Source of the DNA: Pseudomonadota bacterium
Lineage (GTDB): Bacteria; Pseudomonadota; Alphaproteobacteria; Reyranellales; Reyranellaceae
DNA length: 64,000 nt
NCBI GenBank assembly: GCA_018242505.1
Contig: JAFEBU010000070.1
Coordinates: 62,001 to 126,000 of the forward strand
Direction: 5' to 3'
This document shows positions 17,364-25,998 of this stretch, one piece after another. The notes beneath the pieces were generated by a model. The model searched no databases. It saw nothing but the letters and a program-made list of their open reading frames with translations, and was not told where the DNA came from. The number at the start of each line of letters is the position of its first letter. Position 1 is the stretch's first letter. The translations under genes and the position numbers were made by a program.

Positions 17364-18781
17364 CGGGCTCGTGGTCCATGGGGACGGGCAAGCCCGAGCG
17401 CGTCGTCGTGGTGGGCGCGGGCATGGCCGGCCTCGTGGCGGCAAGGCTGCTGCATGACAGCGGCTTTGCAGTGACCGTGTTCGAGGCTCGATCGCGGCTC
17501 GGCGGACGAGTCTGGACCGACAGTTCGCTCGGCGCGCCGCTCGATCTCGGTGGCTCGTGGGTGCATGGGGTCGATGGCAACCCGCTGACGCTCTGGTGCG
17601 AGGCGCTGGGAATTGCGCTGGTCGAGTCGCAAGGCGATCGCCTGCTGATCGACAAACGCGCCACGGCACCGACGCGTGACGGGCAGCGGCGACGGGCGCT
17701 CCTGGGCCGGACGGCGTTCAAGGCCGCGATCGAATGGGCGAGCTGGAAGAGCAAGGCCATGGCGCAGGCAAGAGGCCCGCGCTCGGTCTCGTTGAAGGAG
17801 GCCGTCGATCCGTTGCTGCAGGCATCGTGGCTGCCGGAGATCGACAAGCTCACCATCGCGACCTTTGTCGAGAGCAGCGAAGGCGTCCAGGGCGCGCCCT
17901 ATGAGGCGATCGCGGTCGAGGAATGGTGGCCGGTCGAGGGGCTCGAGCGCAACGCGCAGCCCAAGGGCGGCTTCCGGCCGTTGATCGAGGATGCCGCGCG
18001 CAACCTCGATCTGCGCCTGGGCACGCCTGTGCAACGCATCGCCTGGAGCGGGGAGGGCGTGACGGCAGTCCTGCAGAGCGGCGAGAAGATCGTGGCGGAT
18101 CGCGCCGTGATCACGGTGCCGCTCGGTCTGCTGCGTGCCGGCCTGCCGACACTCGATCCGCTGCCGCCGGCGGATCAGCAGCAGGCGATCGGTCGGATCG
18201 GCTACGGTGCCGGCATCCTGGGCAAGATCTATTTGCGCTTCCCTCGCCGCTTCTGGCCGGAGCAACCCAAATGGTTCGGACGACTGCCCGATGCTCCCGA
18301 TCGCCGTGGCACGTTCAACACCTGGGTAAGCCATCACCAGGAAACCGGCGCGCCGATCCTGCTCAGCTTCTCGAATGGCGCGACAGCGGCCCGGCTCGAC
18401 CGATCGGCCTCCGATGCGGAGATGGCGAGCATGGCAATGGAGTCGTTGCGCAAGATGTTCGGCGAGGGCATCCCCGAGCCGGAGGCGGCTGCCTGTCCGC
18501 GGTGGCTGAGCGATCCCTGGTCGCGCGGCGGCTATTCCTATCCAGGGGTCGGCAGTGCCACCGAGGATCGCGAGATCCATGCGCGTCCACTGGGCGGGCG
18601 GGTCTTCTTCGCCGGCGAGGCGACCGAACCGGTCGAGTACGGTACAGTCCACGCTGCCGTGTGGTCGGCCGAACAAACTGCGGAGGCGTTGTTTCAGCGA
18701 TCAACCGGCCAACGCGCTTCCCGCGATTTGCGCCCCTGGGCCAAGGCGCGCACTGGCGCCGGCCGTCACAATAGAGGATAG
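17360..18781 (+). CDS. Flavin amine oxidase family protein
   Basis: A 473-residue FAD-dependent amine oxidase. The N-terminal FAD dinucleotide motif VVVVGAGMAGLVAARLL is followed by the EARSRLGGRVWTD segment, and the C-terminal FFAGEATEP with a downstream TVHAAVWSAEQTA completes the FAD site. Members oxidise monoamines, polyamines or L-amino acids and release hydrogen peroxide. The start ATG at 17360 forms an ATGA overlap with the HAD gene. What amine it uses is unknown, and the coupling to a phosphatase is not a known pathway pair. Confidence 0.88.
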   Translation: MTGSWSMGTGKPERVVVVGAGMAGLVAARLLHDSGFAVTVFEARSRLGGRVWTDSSLGAPLDLGGSWVHGVDGNPLTLWCEALGIALVESQGDRLLIDKRATAPTRDGQRRRALLGRTAFKAAIEWASWKSKAMAQARGPRSVSLKEAVDPLLQASWLPEIDKLTIATFVESSEGVQGAPYEAIAVEEWWPVEGLERNAQPKGGFRPLIEDAARNLDLRLGTPVQRIAWSGEGVTAVLQSGEKIVADRAVITVPLGLLRAGLPTLDPLPPADQQQAIGRIGYGAGILGKIYLRFPRRFWPEQPKWFGRLPDAPDRRGTFNTWVSHHQETGAPILLSFSNGATAARLDRSASDAEMASMAMESLRKMFGEGIPEPEAAACPRWLSDPWSRGGYSYPGVGSATEDREIHARPLGGRVFFAGEATEPVEYGTVHAAVWSAEQTAEALFQRSTGQRASRDLRPWAKARTGAGRHNRG

Positions 18782-18802
18782 AGCGACGGGAAGGAGCAAT
18801 CC

Positions 18803-19015
18803 ATGAAGCTCGCCAACGAGATTTTCTTCGTTCTGGTGATCGTGTCCGGCCTGACGACGCTCGGCGTGCTGTTCGCGGGACTGGTCGGCATGGCACGCGG
18901 ACCGGCCGAGAGCCTCGACCGTGCGCGGGCCAGCAACAGGCTCATGTGGTGGCGCGTCCGCCTGCAGATCCTGACGATTCTCCTGATCCTTTGCTGGTGG
19001 ATGACAAAGAGCTGA
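18803..19015 (+). CDS. HIG1-domain twin-transmembrane protein
   Basis: A 70-residue inner-membrane protein with two TM segments, about residues 8-30 (FFVLVIVSGLTTLGVLFAGL) and 50-66 (VRLQILTILLILCWWM), joined by a basic loop containing SNRLMWWRVRLQ, which matches the HIG1-type hairpin. In mitochondria HIG1 proteins attach to respiratory complexes; a bacterial role is not established. It stops 4 bp before the adenosyltransferase start, so the two are likely coupled. Note its closeness to the ETF genes, which feed electrons to the respiratory chain. Confidence 0.75.
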   Translation: MKLANEIFFVLVIVSGLTTLGVLFAGLVGMARGPAESLDRARASNRLMWWRVRLQILTILLILCWWMTKS

Positions 19016-19019
19016 AGCG

Positions 19020-19607
19020 ATGGTCAAACTTACCCGTATCTACACCAAGGGCGGCGACAAGGGCGAAACCTCGCTCGGCCGTGGCGAGCGTGTCGCCAAG
19101 CACGATCCGCGCGTCGAGGCCTACGGTACGGTCGACGAGGCGAACTCGGTGATCGGCCTCGCGCGAACCGCCGTCGAGCGGTCGGTGAGGAATGATGCCC
19201 ATCGTACACACGTCGATGACATGCTGAAGCGCATCCAGAACGATCTCTTCGATCTCGGCGCCGACCTCTGCACCATCGAGGCCAAGGAGGGGGCGCAGGC
19301 ACTGCGTGTTTCGGCCGGCCAGACCGAACGCCTGGAGCGAGAGATCGATGCGATGAACGCCGAACTGGCTCCGCTCACGTCCTTTGTCCTGCCCGGCGGC
19401 AGCGAGGCGTCGGCCTGGCTCCATCTCGCGCGCACCGTGGCGCGTCGCGCCGAGCGACGCATGACTGCACTTGCGGCGGAACAGCCCATCAATCCCCAGG
19501 CGGTCAAGTACATCAATCGGTTGTCGGACCATCTGTTCGTGCTCGCACGTCGACTGAACGACTACGGTGCGGCCGATGTCCTGTGGGTGCCGGGCCAGGG
19601 CCGCTAG
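19020..19607 (+). CDS. Cob(I)alamin adenosyltransferase, PduO-type
   Basis: A 195-residue corrinoid adenosyltransferase that makes adenosylcobalamin from cob(I)alamin and ATP. The N-terminal ATP-binding stretch VKLTRIYTKGGDKGETSLG, the VDEANSVIGLAR motif and the late PGGSEASAWLHLARTVARRAERR match the PduO/MMAB family. The length fits the single-domain form. The product is needed by the class II ribonucleotide reductase at 38981 and by methylmalonyl- and ethylmalonyl-CoA mutases. It follows the HIG1 gene, and a 226-bp gap separates it from etfB. Confidence 0.92.
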   Translation: MVKLTRIYTKGGDKGETSLGRGERVAKHDPRVEAYGTVDEANSVIGLARTAVERSVRNDAHRTHVDDMLKRIQNDLFDLGADLCTIEAKEGAQALRVSAGQTERLEREIDAMNAELAPLTSFVLPGGSEASAWLHLARTVARRAERRMTALAAEQPINPQAVKYINRLSDHLFVLARRLNDYGAADVLWVPGQGR

Positions 19608-19691
19608 GCAAAGCCGCGGGCGGCGGACGAGAGATCTTTCACCGCCTCGTCGATTCCGGCTTCAGGCCCGCGGCGGCAACTAACGCTTTGA

Positions 19692-19703
19692 TAGATCGAT
19701 CTA
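19692..19703. promoter_or_regulatory. Perfect palindrome in the etfB upstream region
   Basis: TAGATCGATCTA is a perfect 12-bp palindrome 131 bp upstream of etfB and 41 bp upstream of a promoter-like TTGACA. It could be an operator for the ETF operon; nothing in the sequence names a regulator. Confidence 0.35.
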
Positions 19704-19743
19704 ATTTCTTCCGCCGTGCGATTTTGTGCGGTGCGCCATAGCC

Positions 19744-19772
19744 TTGACATGATCGGCTGAACGCCCCTACAC
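19744..19772 (+). promoter_or_regulatory. Possible sigma-70-type promoter for etfB
   Basis: TTGACA at 19744-19749 is followed after 17 bp by CTACAC at 19767-19772, giving a perfect -35 hexamer with a weak -10. The etfB ATG is 62 bp further on. This is a pattern match only. Confidence 0.4.
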
Positions 19773-19833
19773 GAAAACCCCTCTGCTGGACGGGATGAGG
19801 GTCCGGCCGCAACTCACCAATAGGCGTAACGCG

Positions 19834-20583
19834 ATGAAAGTGCTGGTCGCTGTCAAGCGGGTCATCGATTACAATGTCAAGATCCGCGTCAAGGCCGACA
19901 ATACGGGCGTCGAGACGGCGAACGTCAAGATGTCCATGAACCCGTTCGATGAGATCGCCGTCGAAGAAGCGATCCGCATGAAGGAGAAGGGGGCCGCGAC
20001 CGAGATCATCGCCTTCTCCGCCGGCCCTGCGCAGTGCCAGGAGACCATCCGCACCGCGCTTGCCATGGGTGCCGATCGTGGCGTGCTGGTCCAGACCGAT
20101 GCCGAACTGCAGCCGCTCGCCGTCGCCAAGCTCCTGAAGGCGGTCGTCGAGAAGGAGCAGCCCGGCCTCGTGATCGTGGGCAAACAGGCGATCGATGACG
20201 ATTCCAACCAGACCGGCCAGATGCTGGCGGCGCTGCTCGGATGGTCGCAGGGAACCTTCGCCAACAAGCTCAACGTCGCCGACGGCACCGCCGAGGTGAA
20301 GCGCGAGGTCGACGGCGGCCTGGAGAACATCAAGATCAAGCTGCCGGCGGTGATCACCACCGATCTGCGGCTCAACGAGCCGCGCTATGCTTCGTTGCCC
20401 AACATCATGAAGGCCAAGAAGAAGCCGATCGAGACGCTGGCGCCGGAGGCGCTGGGCGTCGACATCACGCCCCGCCTCAAGACGCTGAAGGTCGAGGAGC
20501 CGCCCAAGCGCAAGGCCGGCATCAAGGTGAAGACCGTGGCCGAACTGGTCGACAAGCTGCGCAACGAAGCGGGGGTGATCTGA
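19834..20583 (+). CDS. etfB: Electron transfer flavoprotein subunit beta
   Basis: A 249-residue ETF beta subunit. With EtfA it takes electrons from acyl-CoA dehydrogenases and passes them to ETF:ubiquinone oxidoreductase. The N-terminal MKVLVAVKRVIDYNVKIRVK and the central LVIVGKQAIDDDSNQTGQMLAALL, part of the AMP and subunit contact region, are the family signatures. ATG at 19834 is used; an upstream in-frame ATG at 19795 would add 13 residues. It lies 2 bp before etfA in a compact operon with the 3-hydroxyacyl-CoA dehydrogenase. Isovaleryl-CoA dehydrogenase at 59354 is a plausible donor. Confidence 0.95.
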   Translation: MKVLVAVKRVIDYNVKIRVKADNTGVETANVKMSMNPFDEIAVEEAIRMKEKGAATEIIAFSAGPAQCQETIRTALAMGADRGVLVQTDAELQPLAVAKLLKAVVEKEQPGLVIVGKQAIDDDSNQTGQMLAALLGWSQGTFANKLNVADGTAEVKREVDGGLENIKIKLPAVITTDLRLNEPRYASLPNIMKAKKKPIETLAPEALGVDITPRLKTLKVEEPPKRKAGIKVKTVAELVDKLRNEAGVI

Positions 20584-20585
20584 CC

Positions 20586-21521
20586 ATGGCAATTCTCGTC
20601 GTTGCCGCGCATGACGGCAAAACGGTCCGCGCCAATGTTGCCAACGCGGTGACCGCGGCGGGCCAGATGGGACCCGACGTGACGGTGCTGGTGGCCGGCA
20701 GCAACTGTGCCGATGCGGCCAAGTCCGCTGCTGCGCTGCAGGGTGTCGCCAAGGTACTGCAGGCCGAGGATGCGGCCTACGCCAACTGGCTGGCCGAAGA
20801 CATCGCGCCGCTGGTGGTGAAGCTCGCGCCGAACTACAGCCATATCGTCATGGCGGCTGACTCGGTCGGCAAGAACGTGGCGCCGCGCGTGGCGGCCCTG
20901 CTCGACGTGGGACAGGTCTCCGAGGCGATCCAGGTCGTCTCGCCCGATACCTTCGTACGGCCGATCTATGCCGGCAATGCAATGGCGACAGTGCAGACGG
21001 CCGACAAGATCAAGGTTGTCACCATCCGTCCGACCAACTTCAAGGCGGCGGCCGGCGGCGGCTCCGCTCCGATCGAACAGATCGGCGGGGACGGCGCCAA
21101 GGGCCTCTCTTCCTACGTCGGCGCCGAGCTCTCCAAGAGCGAGCGGCCCGAGCTCACCTCGGCCAAGATCGTCGTCTCCGGCGGCCGCGGGCTCGCGAGC
21201 GGCGAGAACTTCAAGCTGCTCGAGACGCTCGCCGACAAGCTGGGTGCAGGCCTCGGCGCCAGCCGCGCCGCGGTCGATGCCGGTTATGTGCCGAACGACT
21301 ACCAGGTCGGCCAGACCGGCAAGGTCGTGGCGCCGGATCTCTACATCGCTATCGGCATCTCCGGCGCGATCCAGCATCTTGCAGGCATGAAGGACAGCAA
21401 GACCATCGTCGCTATCAACAAGGACGAGGAAGCGCCTATTTTCCAGGTGGCGGACTACGGCATCGTCGGCGACCTGTTCCAGATCGTCCCTGAGCTCACA
21501 GCCGCGGTCGAGAAGAAGTAA
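20586..21521 (+). CDS. etfA: Electron transfer flavoprotein subunit alpha
   Basis: A 311-residue ETF alpha subunit. The C-terminal FAD-binding part has IVVSGGRGLASGENF, the QVGQTGKVVAPDLYIAIGIS signature and AINKDEEAPIF near the end. It starts 2 bp after etfB and ends 17 bp before the dehydrogenase gene, so the three form one operon. EtfA carries the FAD that shuttles electrons from acyl-CoA dehydrogenases to the quinone pool. Confidence 0.95.
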   Translation: MAILVVAAHDGKTVRANVANAVTAAGQMGPDVTVLVAGSNCADAAKSAAALQGVAKVLQAEDAAYANWLAEDIAPLVVKLAPNYSHIVMAADSVGKNVAPRVAALLDVGQVSEAIQVVSPDTFVRPIYAGNAMATVQTADKIKVVTIRPTNFKAAAGGGSAPIEQIGGDGAKGLSSYVGAELSKSERPELTSAKIVVSGGRGLASGENFKLLETLADKLGAGLGASRAAVDAGYVPNDYQVGQTGKVVAPDLYIAIGISGAIQHLAGMKDSKTIVAINKDEEAPIFQVADYGIVGDLFQIVPELTAAVEKK

Positions 21522-21538
21522 CCGCAGGGGTATCGGTC

Positions 21539-22411
21539 ATGATCAAGCGCATCGGCGTCATCGGTGCCGGCCAGATGGGCAGCGGCATCGCCCATGTATG
21601 CGCGCTCAAGGGGTACGATATCCGCCTGGTCGATGTCGATCAGCCGCATCTCGACGCCGGAGTGGAGGCGATCGGCCGCAACATGGATCGGCAGATCAGC
21701 CGCGGCATGATCCGGCCAGAAGACAAGGACTCCGGCTTGCGGCGGATCGCCGTCGCCACCGACTACAAGGTGCTGGCGGATTGCGACCTGATCGTCGAGG
21801 CGGCGACCGAGAACGAGGAGGTCAAGCGCGAGATCTTCAAGAAGGTGTGCGTCGGCCTGCCGCAGAACGTGCTGCTTGCCACCAATACCTCGTCGATCTC
21901 GGTGACGCGGCTCGCCTCGGTGACCGACCGGCCGGGCAAGTTCATGGGCATGCACTTCATGAACCCCGTGCCGATGATGGGGCTCGTCGAGCTGATCCGC
22001 GGCATCGCGACGGAAGAAGAGACCTTCCGCACCGTCCGCGACGTGGTGATCAAGCTCGAAAAGAAGCCGGTCAACGCCGAGGATTTCCCAGCCTTCATCG
22101 TCAACCGCATCCTGCTGCCGATGATCAACGAGGCGGTCTATGCCCTCTACGAGGGCGTGGGCAACGTCGAGGCGATCGACACCGGCATGAAGCTCGGCGC
22201 CAACCATCCGATGGGTCCGCTCGAACTTGCCGACTTCATCGGCCTCGATACCTGTCTGTCGGTGATGCAGGTGTTGCACGAGGGTTTGGCCGATTCCAAG
22301 TATCGGCCCTGTCCGCTACTGGTGAAGTACGTCGAGGCCGGCTGGGTCGGCCGCAAGGTCAAGCGCGGCTTCTACGATTATTCCGGCGAGCGCCCGGTCC
22401 CCACCCGCTGA
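21539..22411 (+). CDS. 3-hydroxybutyryl-CoA dehydrogenase
   Basis: A 290-residue NAD(P)-dependent 3-hydroxyacyl-CoA dehydrogenase of the PaaH/Hbd type. The Rossmann motif IGVIGAGQMGSGIAHV starts near residue 4, the catalytic histidine is in GMHFMNPVP, and the C-terminal dimerisation domain contains NHPMGPLELADFIGLD. It interconverts 3-hydroxybutyryl-CoA and acetoacetyl-CoA, a step in butyrate, PHB and ethylmalonyl-CoA routes. It follows etfA by 17 bp, the last gene of the ETF operon. The size matches the short single-function form. Confidence 0.92.
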   Translation: MIKRIGVIGAGQMGSGIAHVCALKGYDIRLVDVDQPHLDAGVEAIGRNMDRQISRGMIRPEDKDSGLRRIAVATDYKVLADCDLIVEAATENEEVKREIFKKVCVGLPQNVLLATNTSSISVTRLASVTDRPGKFMGMHFMNPVPMMGLVELIRGIATEEETFRTVRDVVIKLEKKPVNAEDFPAFIVNRILLPMINEAVYALYEGVGNVEAIDTGMKLGANHPMGPLELADFIGLDTCLSVMQVLHEGLADSKYRPCPLLVKYVEAGWVGRKVKRGFYDYSGERPVPTR

Positions 22412-22456
22412 GAAATCCTGTATCCTCCCGCGATCAAATCGAGGGGGGACATCATT

Positions 22457-22927
22457 ATGAAAACAAGACTCGCGCGGCTTCCGGCCGTCCTGTCGGTTGC
22501 CGCAGGTCTCGCGCTGACGGTTCTGCCGTTTGCGCCGGCCGAGGCGCAATGGGTGTTCGTCGCACGCAAGGCGGCGCAGCGCATCCATCACATGGTGGAG
22601 CAGGGGCAGAACGGCCATCCGGGATACGACTTCGCCACCGTGATCCTCGAAGCGCCGGCCAACAAAGTGTTCGCCGTGGCGCTGGATCACGCACGCAACA
22701 ACAAGGCACTGCGGCTCCTGATGGTCGATCCCACCGCCATGCGCTTGCAGGTGGCGGAAGGCGACCGCACCGCGACGCTGAATGTCATCGCTCTCAGCGA
22801 TCAGGCCTCGCAGCTCATGATCGCTGGTACCGCCGGACACGGCGAGGATCCGACGAGTTCGCGCGTGGTCGCCGCCGTGATGCGCGTCTGCACCGAGATG
22901 AAGAAGACCTGCTCGGTCGGCAACTGA
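22457..22927 (+). CDS. Secreted protein of unknown function
   Basis: A 156-residue protein with a signal peptide (MKTRLARLPAVLSVAAGLALTVLPF, cleavage near AEAQ). The mature part has an arginine-rich start, an YDFATVILEAPANKVFAVAL stretch and two cysteines near the C-terminus (VCTEMKKTC), possibly a disulfide in the periplasm. I recognise no family. A GAGGGGGG ribosome site precedes the ATG. It converges with the amidohydrolase gene, stops only 3 bp apart. Confidence 0.75.
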   Translation: MKTRLARLPAVLSVAAGLALTVLPFAPAEAQWVFVARKAAQRIHHMVEQGQNGHPGYDFATVILEAPANKVFAVALDHARNNKALRLLMVDPTAMRLQVAEGDRTATLNVIALSDQASQLMIAGTAGHGEDPTSSRVVAAVMRVCTEMKKTCSVGN

Positions 22928-22930
22928 CCA

Positions 22931-24037
22931 TCAGGCGAGCCCGAGAAAACGCTCTGCCGTGCGCCAGCGAACATTCTCGGCCAGTGCGGGGTCGAGAGGA
23001 GCCAGATGCTCCTCGAGATCGCCGACAGCACCCGGATAGGTGCAGTCGTAGTGGGGGTAGTCGGCGCCCCAGAACACGCAGCCGTCCAGGCCGAGCTCCT
23101 TCAGTCGCGGCAAGCGGTGCGCCTCGTCCGATTCGATCGAGATGAAGCACTGCTCGCGGAACAGCTCGCTCGGCCGGCGCTTCATCCACGGCACATGGTG
23201 GTGCATCGCCTCGAAATGACCATCGAGCCGGTCGATCCAGTATTCGAGCCAGCCGAGGCCCGATTCGAGGAAAGCGACTCGCAGCCGCGGATGACGTTCC
23301 AGCACGCCGCCTGCCACGATGTCGAGCAGTGCGGCCATCTGTTCGAAGGGATGACAGATCATGTGGCTGAAGAAGAGGTTGTCGTAGCGTCCCGTCGCGA
23401 AGCTCGGCATCAGCGCGCCGAAGCTGCCGTGGACGGCCGCGAACAGCCTGTTGCTCGCGATCCGCTCCCAGAAAGGCTTCAACTTGTCGTCGTAGAGCGC
23501 CAATCCCCTGTAACGTTCCGGGCGGAAACAGGCGCCTTTCAGCCCGAGCTTTGCGATATGCTCGACCTCTCGCGCCGCGGCGTCGGCATCCTGCAGCGGC
23601 ACGATGCCGACGGCATGCAGCCGGCCGCGACCGTCGCGGCACATATCGGCGATCCACTCGTTGTAGCCGTAGCAGGTGGCGGCGGCGACAGCCGGGTCCT
23701 CGACGTCGCCCTGGATCAGATAGAGGGAAGGATAGAGCAGACTGCGCTCGATGCCTTCCTCCTCCAGGACCTTCACCCGCGCTCCGCCGTCATAGGAGCC
23801 GGGCAGGATGTCGTCCCAGGTCGGGATGTTCTTGGGATCGTCCATGCCCCAGGGCACACAGGCCGCCGCCGGCCGCAGGTTGTGCCGGATGACGCCATTG
23901 ACCGAGACCCAGTCCCGCCCGTCGCTCTCGCGCTCGACACGGATCGTACGGTCGCGATAGCGCTTCTCGACATACTCGTTCCAGACGGCGGCAGGTTCGC
24001 AGATGTGCCCGTCGGCGTCGATGATGCGGCTTGTCAT
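22931..24037 (-). CDS. Amidohydrolase-family metal-dependent hydrolase
   Basis: A 368-residue protein of the amidohydrolase-2 (TIM-barrel) family, which includes ACMSD-type decarboxylases. The DADGHICE motif near residue 7 supplies metal ligands in the usual place, a second histidine lies in AAVHGSFGAL, and the C-terminal VFWGADYPHYDCT carries the catalytic Asp-His region. AGGAGAGGAAG precedes the start. The reaction could be hydrolysis or decarboxylation of a cyclic or aromatic acid; the substrate is not evident from neighbours. Confidence 0.87.
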   Translation of the reverse strand: MTSRIIDADGHICEPAAVWNEYVEKRYRDRTIRVERESDGRDWVSVNGVIRHNLRPAAACVPWGMDDPKNIPTWDDILPGSYDGGARVKVLEEEGIERSLLYPSLYLIQGDVEDPAVAAATCYGYNEWIADMCRDGRGRLHAVGIVPLQDADAAAREVEHIAKLGLKGACFRPERYRGLALYDDKLKPFWERIASNRLFAAVHGSFGALMPSFATGRYDNLFFSHMICHPFEQMAALLDIVAGGVLERHPRLRVAFLESGLGWLEYWIDRLDGHFEAMHHHVPWMKRRPSELFREQCFISIESDEAHRLPRLKELGLDGCVFWGADYPHYDCTYPGAVGDLEEHLAPLDPALAENVRWRTAERFLGLA

Positions 24038-24084
24038 GGCGCTTCCTCTCCTTGTTCTTTTGAGGCGAGGATAGACGCAGGTTC

Positions 24085-24939
24085 CTAGTGTCGCCAGTCG
24101 AGGCCGATATCGAGCACGCTGGCGCTATGGGTCAGCCAGCCTGCGGAGATGAGGTCGACGCCAGATGCGGCGATCGCGGGCGCTGACGCAGGGGTGATGC
24201 GGCCGGACGCTTCCGACACGGCGCGCCCGTCGATCATGCGCACTGCCTCGGCAAGCGTCGGCGGGTCCATGTTGTCGAGCAGCACGGCATCGACTCCTAC
24301 GGTCAGCGCCTCGTCGAGCTGGCCCAGCGTGTCGACCTCGACCTCGATCTTCACCAGATGGCCGATGGCAGTGCGCGCGGCGAGGATGGCCGGCTTCACG
24401 CCGCCCGCTGCCACGACATGGTTGTCCTTGATCAGGACGGCGTCGTCGAGACCCAGGCGATGGTTGACGCCACCGCCGACGCGCACTGCATATTTTTGCA
24501 CCGCACGCAGGCCGGGCATGGTCTTGCGGGTACAGCAGATGCGGGCCTTGTGGCCTTTCACCGCCTCGACCAGCGTCGCGGTCGCAGTGGCGACGCCGCT
24601 GAGATGCCCGAGGAAATTGAGCGCCACGCGCTCGGCCGTCAGCACGCCGCGCGCCGGACCTTCGATGGTGGCGAGTCGGTCGCCGGGCTGAAGCCGCGTC
24701 CCGTCCGGGCGCTCGACCTCGATCTCGATCGCGGGCTCGACCAGGCGGAAGGCGAGGACGGCAAGGTCGAGGCCGGCCGCAACACCGGGCTGGCGTGCGA
24801 CCAGCGCCGTCTCGGCCCGCGCCTGTCTCGGGACCACTGCATCTGTGGTGATGTCGCCGGAGCGGCCGAGATCCTCCAGCAGCGCGGCGCGCACCAGGGG
24901 CTCAAGCATGAGCGTGGGCAAAGAGGGGACGGTCATCAT
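24085..24939 (-). CDS. nadC: Nicotinate-nucleotide pyrophosphorylase (carboxylating)
   Basis: A 284-residue quinolinate phosphoribosyltransferase, which makes nicotinate mononucleotide from quinolinate and PRPP in de novo NAD synthesis. The family motif RKTMPGLRAVQKYAVRVGGG, the substrate loop NHRLGLDDAVLIKDNH and the late SEASGRIT segment are all intact. Two in-frame starts (24939, 24936) differ by one codon. It is 33 bp downstream of nadA in the same operon, and upstream NrtR sites probably control both. L-aspartate oxidase (nadB) is not in this block. Confidence 0.94.
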   Translation of the reverse strand: MMTVPSLPTLMLEPLVRAALLEDLGRSGDITTDAVVPRQARAETALVARQPGVAAGLDLAVLAFRLVEPAIEIEVERPDGTRLQPGDRLATIEGPARGVLTAERVALNFLGHLSGVATATATLVEAVKGHKARICCTRKTMPGLRAVQKYAVRVGGGVNHRLGLDDAVLIKDNHVVAAGGVKPAILAARTAIGHLVKIEVEVDTLGQLDEALTVGVDAVLLDNMDPPTLAEAVRMIDGRAVSEASGRITPASAPAIAASGVDLISAGWLTHSASVLDIGLDWRH

Positions 24940-24972
24940 CGAACTCCATGGCGGGGATGCGCTTGTTTTCCA

Positions 24973-25965
24973 TCAGATCGCGAGCATGCGCTCGACGGCA
25001 CGCCGCGCGGGTGCGGCAACGGTGGGATCGACAGTCACCTCGTGCGTCAGCGTTTCCAGCGACCGGCGGATGTTCGCCAGCGTGATGCGCTTCATGTGCG
25101 GGCAGAGATTGCACGGGCGGATGAACTCGACGTTCGGGTGCTGAACGGCGACGTTGTCGCTCATCGAACATTCGGTCATCAGCACGACGCGCGGCGGCTG
25201 GCGTTCGGCGACATAGTCGATCATCGCCGCCGTGGAGCCCGCGAAATCGGCTTCGGCCACAACGTCGGGCGGACATTCGGGATGGGCAAGCACGACCACG
25301 CCCGGATGGCCGGCGCGCAATTGCCGGACGTCCTTGGCGGAGAAACGCTCATGGACCTCGCAGTGACCGGCCCAGGTCACGATCTCGACGCCGGTCTCGC
25401 GCGCGACGTTCTGGGCAAGGTATTCGTCGGGCAGCATGACGACCTTGGGCACGCCCAGGCTTTCGACGACCTTGCGGGCATTGCCCGAGGTGCAGCAGAT
25501 GTCACTCTCGGCCTTCACTGCGGCCGAAGTGTTGACATAGGTGACGATCGGTACGCCGGGATAGCGCTCGCGCAACAGGCGAACATCAGCCGCCGTGATC
25601 GATTCAGCGAGCGAGCAGCCGGCGCGCAGGTCAGGGATCAGCACGCGCTTGGCCGGATTCAGGAGCTTCGCGGTCTCGGCCATGAAGTGCACGCCCGCCA
25701 GGACGATCATCCCGGCGTCCGTCTTTGTGGCTTCGCGGGCGAGCGCCAGGCTGTCGCCCACGATATCGGCGACGCAATGGAAGATCTCCGGCGTCTGGTA
25801 GTTGTGCGCCAGGATCACCGTGTCGCGCTCGCGCTTCAGCCGCAGGATGACGTCGATATCCTCGGCGAAAGCCGGCCATTCGATCGCAGGGATCACCGAT
25901 TTCACGCGATCGTAGAGCGGCGTTGTCCGGACCACGTGATCGGCAGAAGAGGCGGAATTGGACAT
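24973..25965 (-). CDS. nadA: Quinolinate synthase
   Basis: A 330-residue NadA that condenses iminoaspartate with dihydroxyacetone phosphate to quinolinate, using a [4Fe-4S] cluster. Three cysteines in the right places are visible: DLRAGCSLAES, GHCEVHERF and RPCNLCPHMKRI. The N-terminal VILAHNYQTPEIFHCVADIVGDSLALAR motif is typical. Its start lies 11 bp from the first operator-like palindrome, so binding there would cover the promoter. It is cotranscribed with nadC. Confidence 0.94.
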   Translation of the reverse strand: MSNSASSADHVVRTTPLYDRVKSVIPAIEWPAFAEDIDVILRLKRERDTVILAHNYQTPEIFHCVADIVGDSLALAREATKTDAGMIVLAGVHFMAETAKLLNPAKRVLIPDLRAGCSLAESITAADVRLLRERYPGVPIVTYVNTSAAVKAESDICCTSGNARKVVESLGVPKVVMLPDEYLAQNVARETGVEIVTWAGHCEVHERFSAKDVRQLRAGHPGVVVLAHPECPPDVVAEADFAGSTAAMIDYVAERQPPRVVLMTECSMSDNVAVQHPNVEFIRPCNLCPHMKRITLANIRRSLETLTHEVTVDPTVAAPARRAVERMLAI

Positions 25966-25976
25966 ACTGCACCATT

Positions 25977-25993
25977 ATACTCAATAGGAGTAT
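25977..25993. promoter_or_regulatory. Operator-like palindrome, site 1 (probable NrtR site)
   Basis: ATACTC at 25977-25982 and GAGTAT at 25988-25993 are perfect inverse repeats around a 5-bp spacer, 12 bp upstream of the nadA start codon. The sequence is AT-rich and shares the shape of site 2, whose centre is 22 bp away (two helical turns). It is most likely bound by the NrtR-type regulator encoded next to it. Confidence 0.65.
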
Positions 25994-25998
25994 TAATT

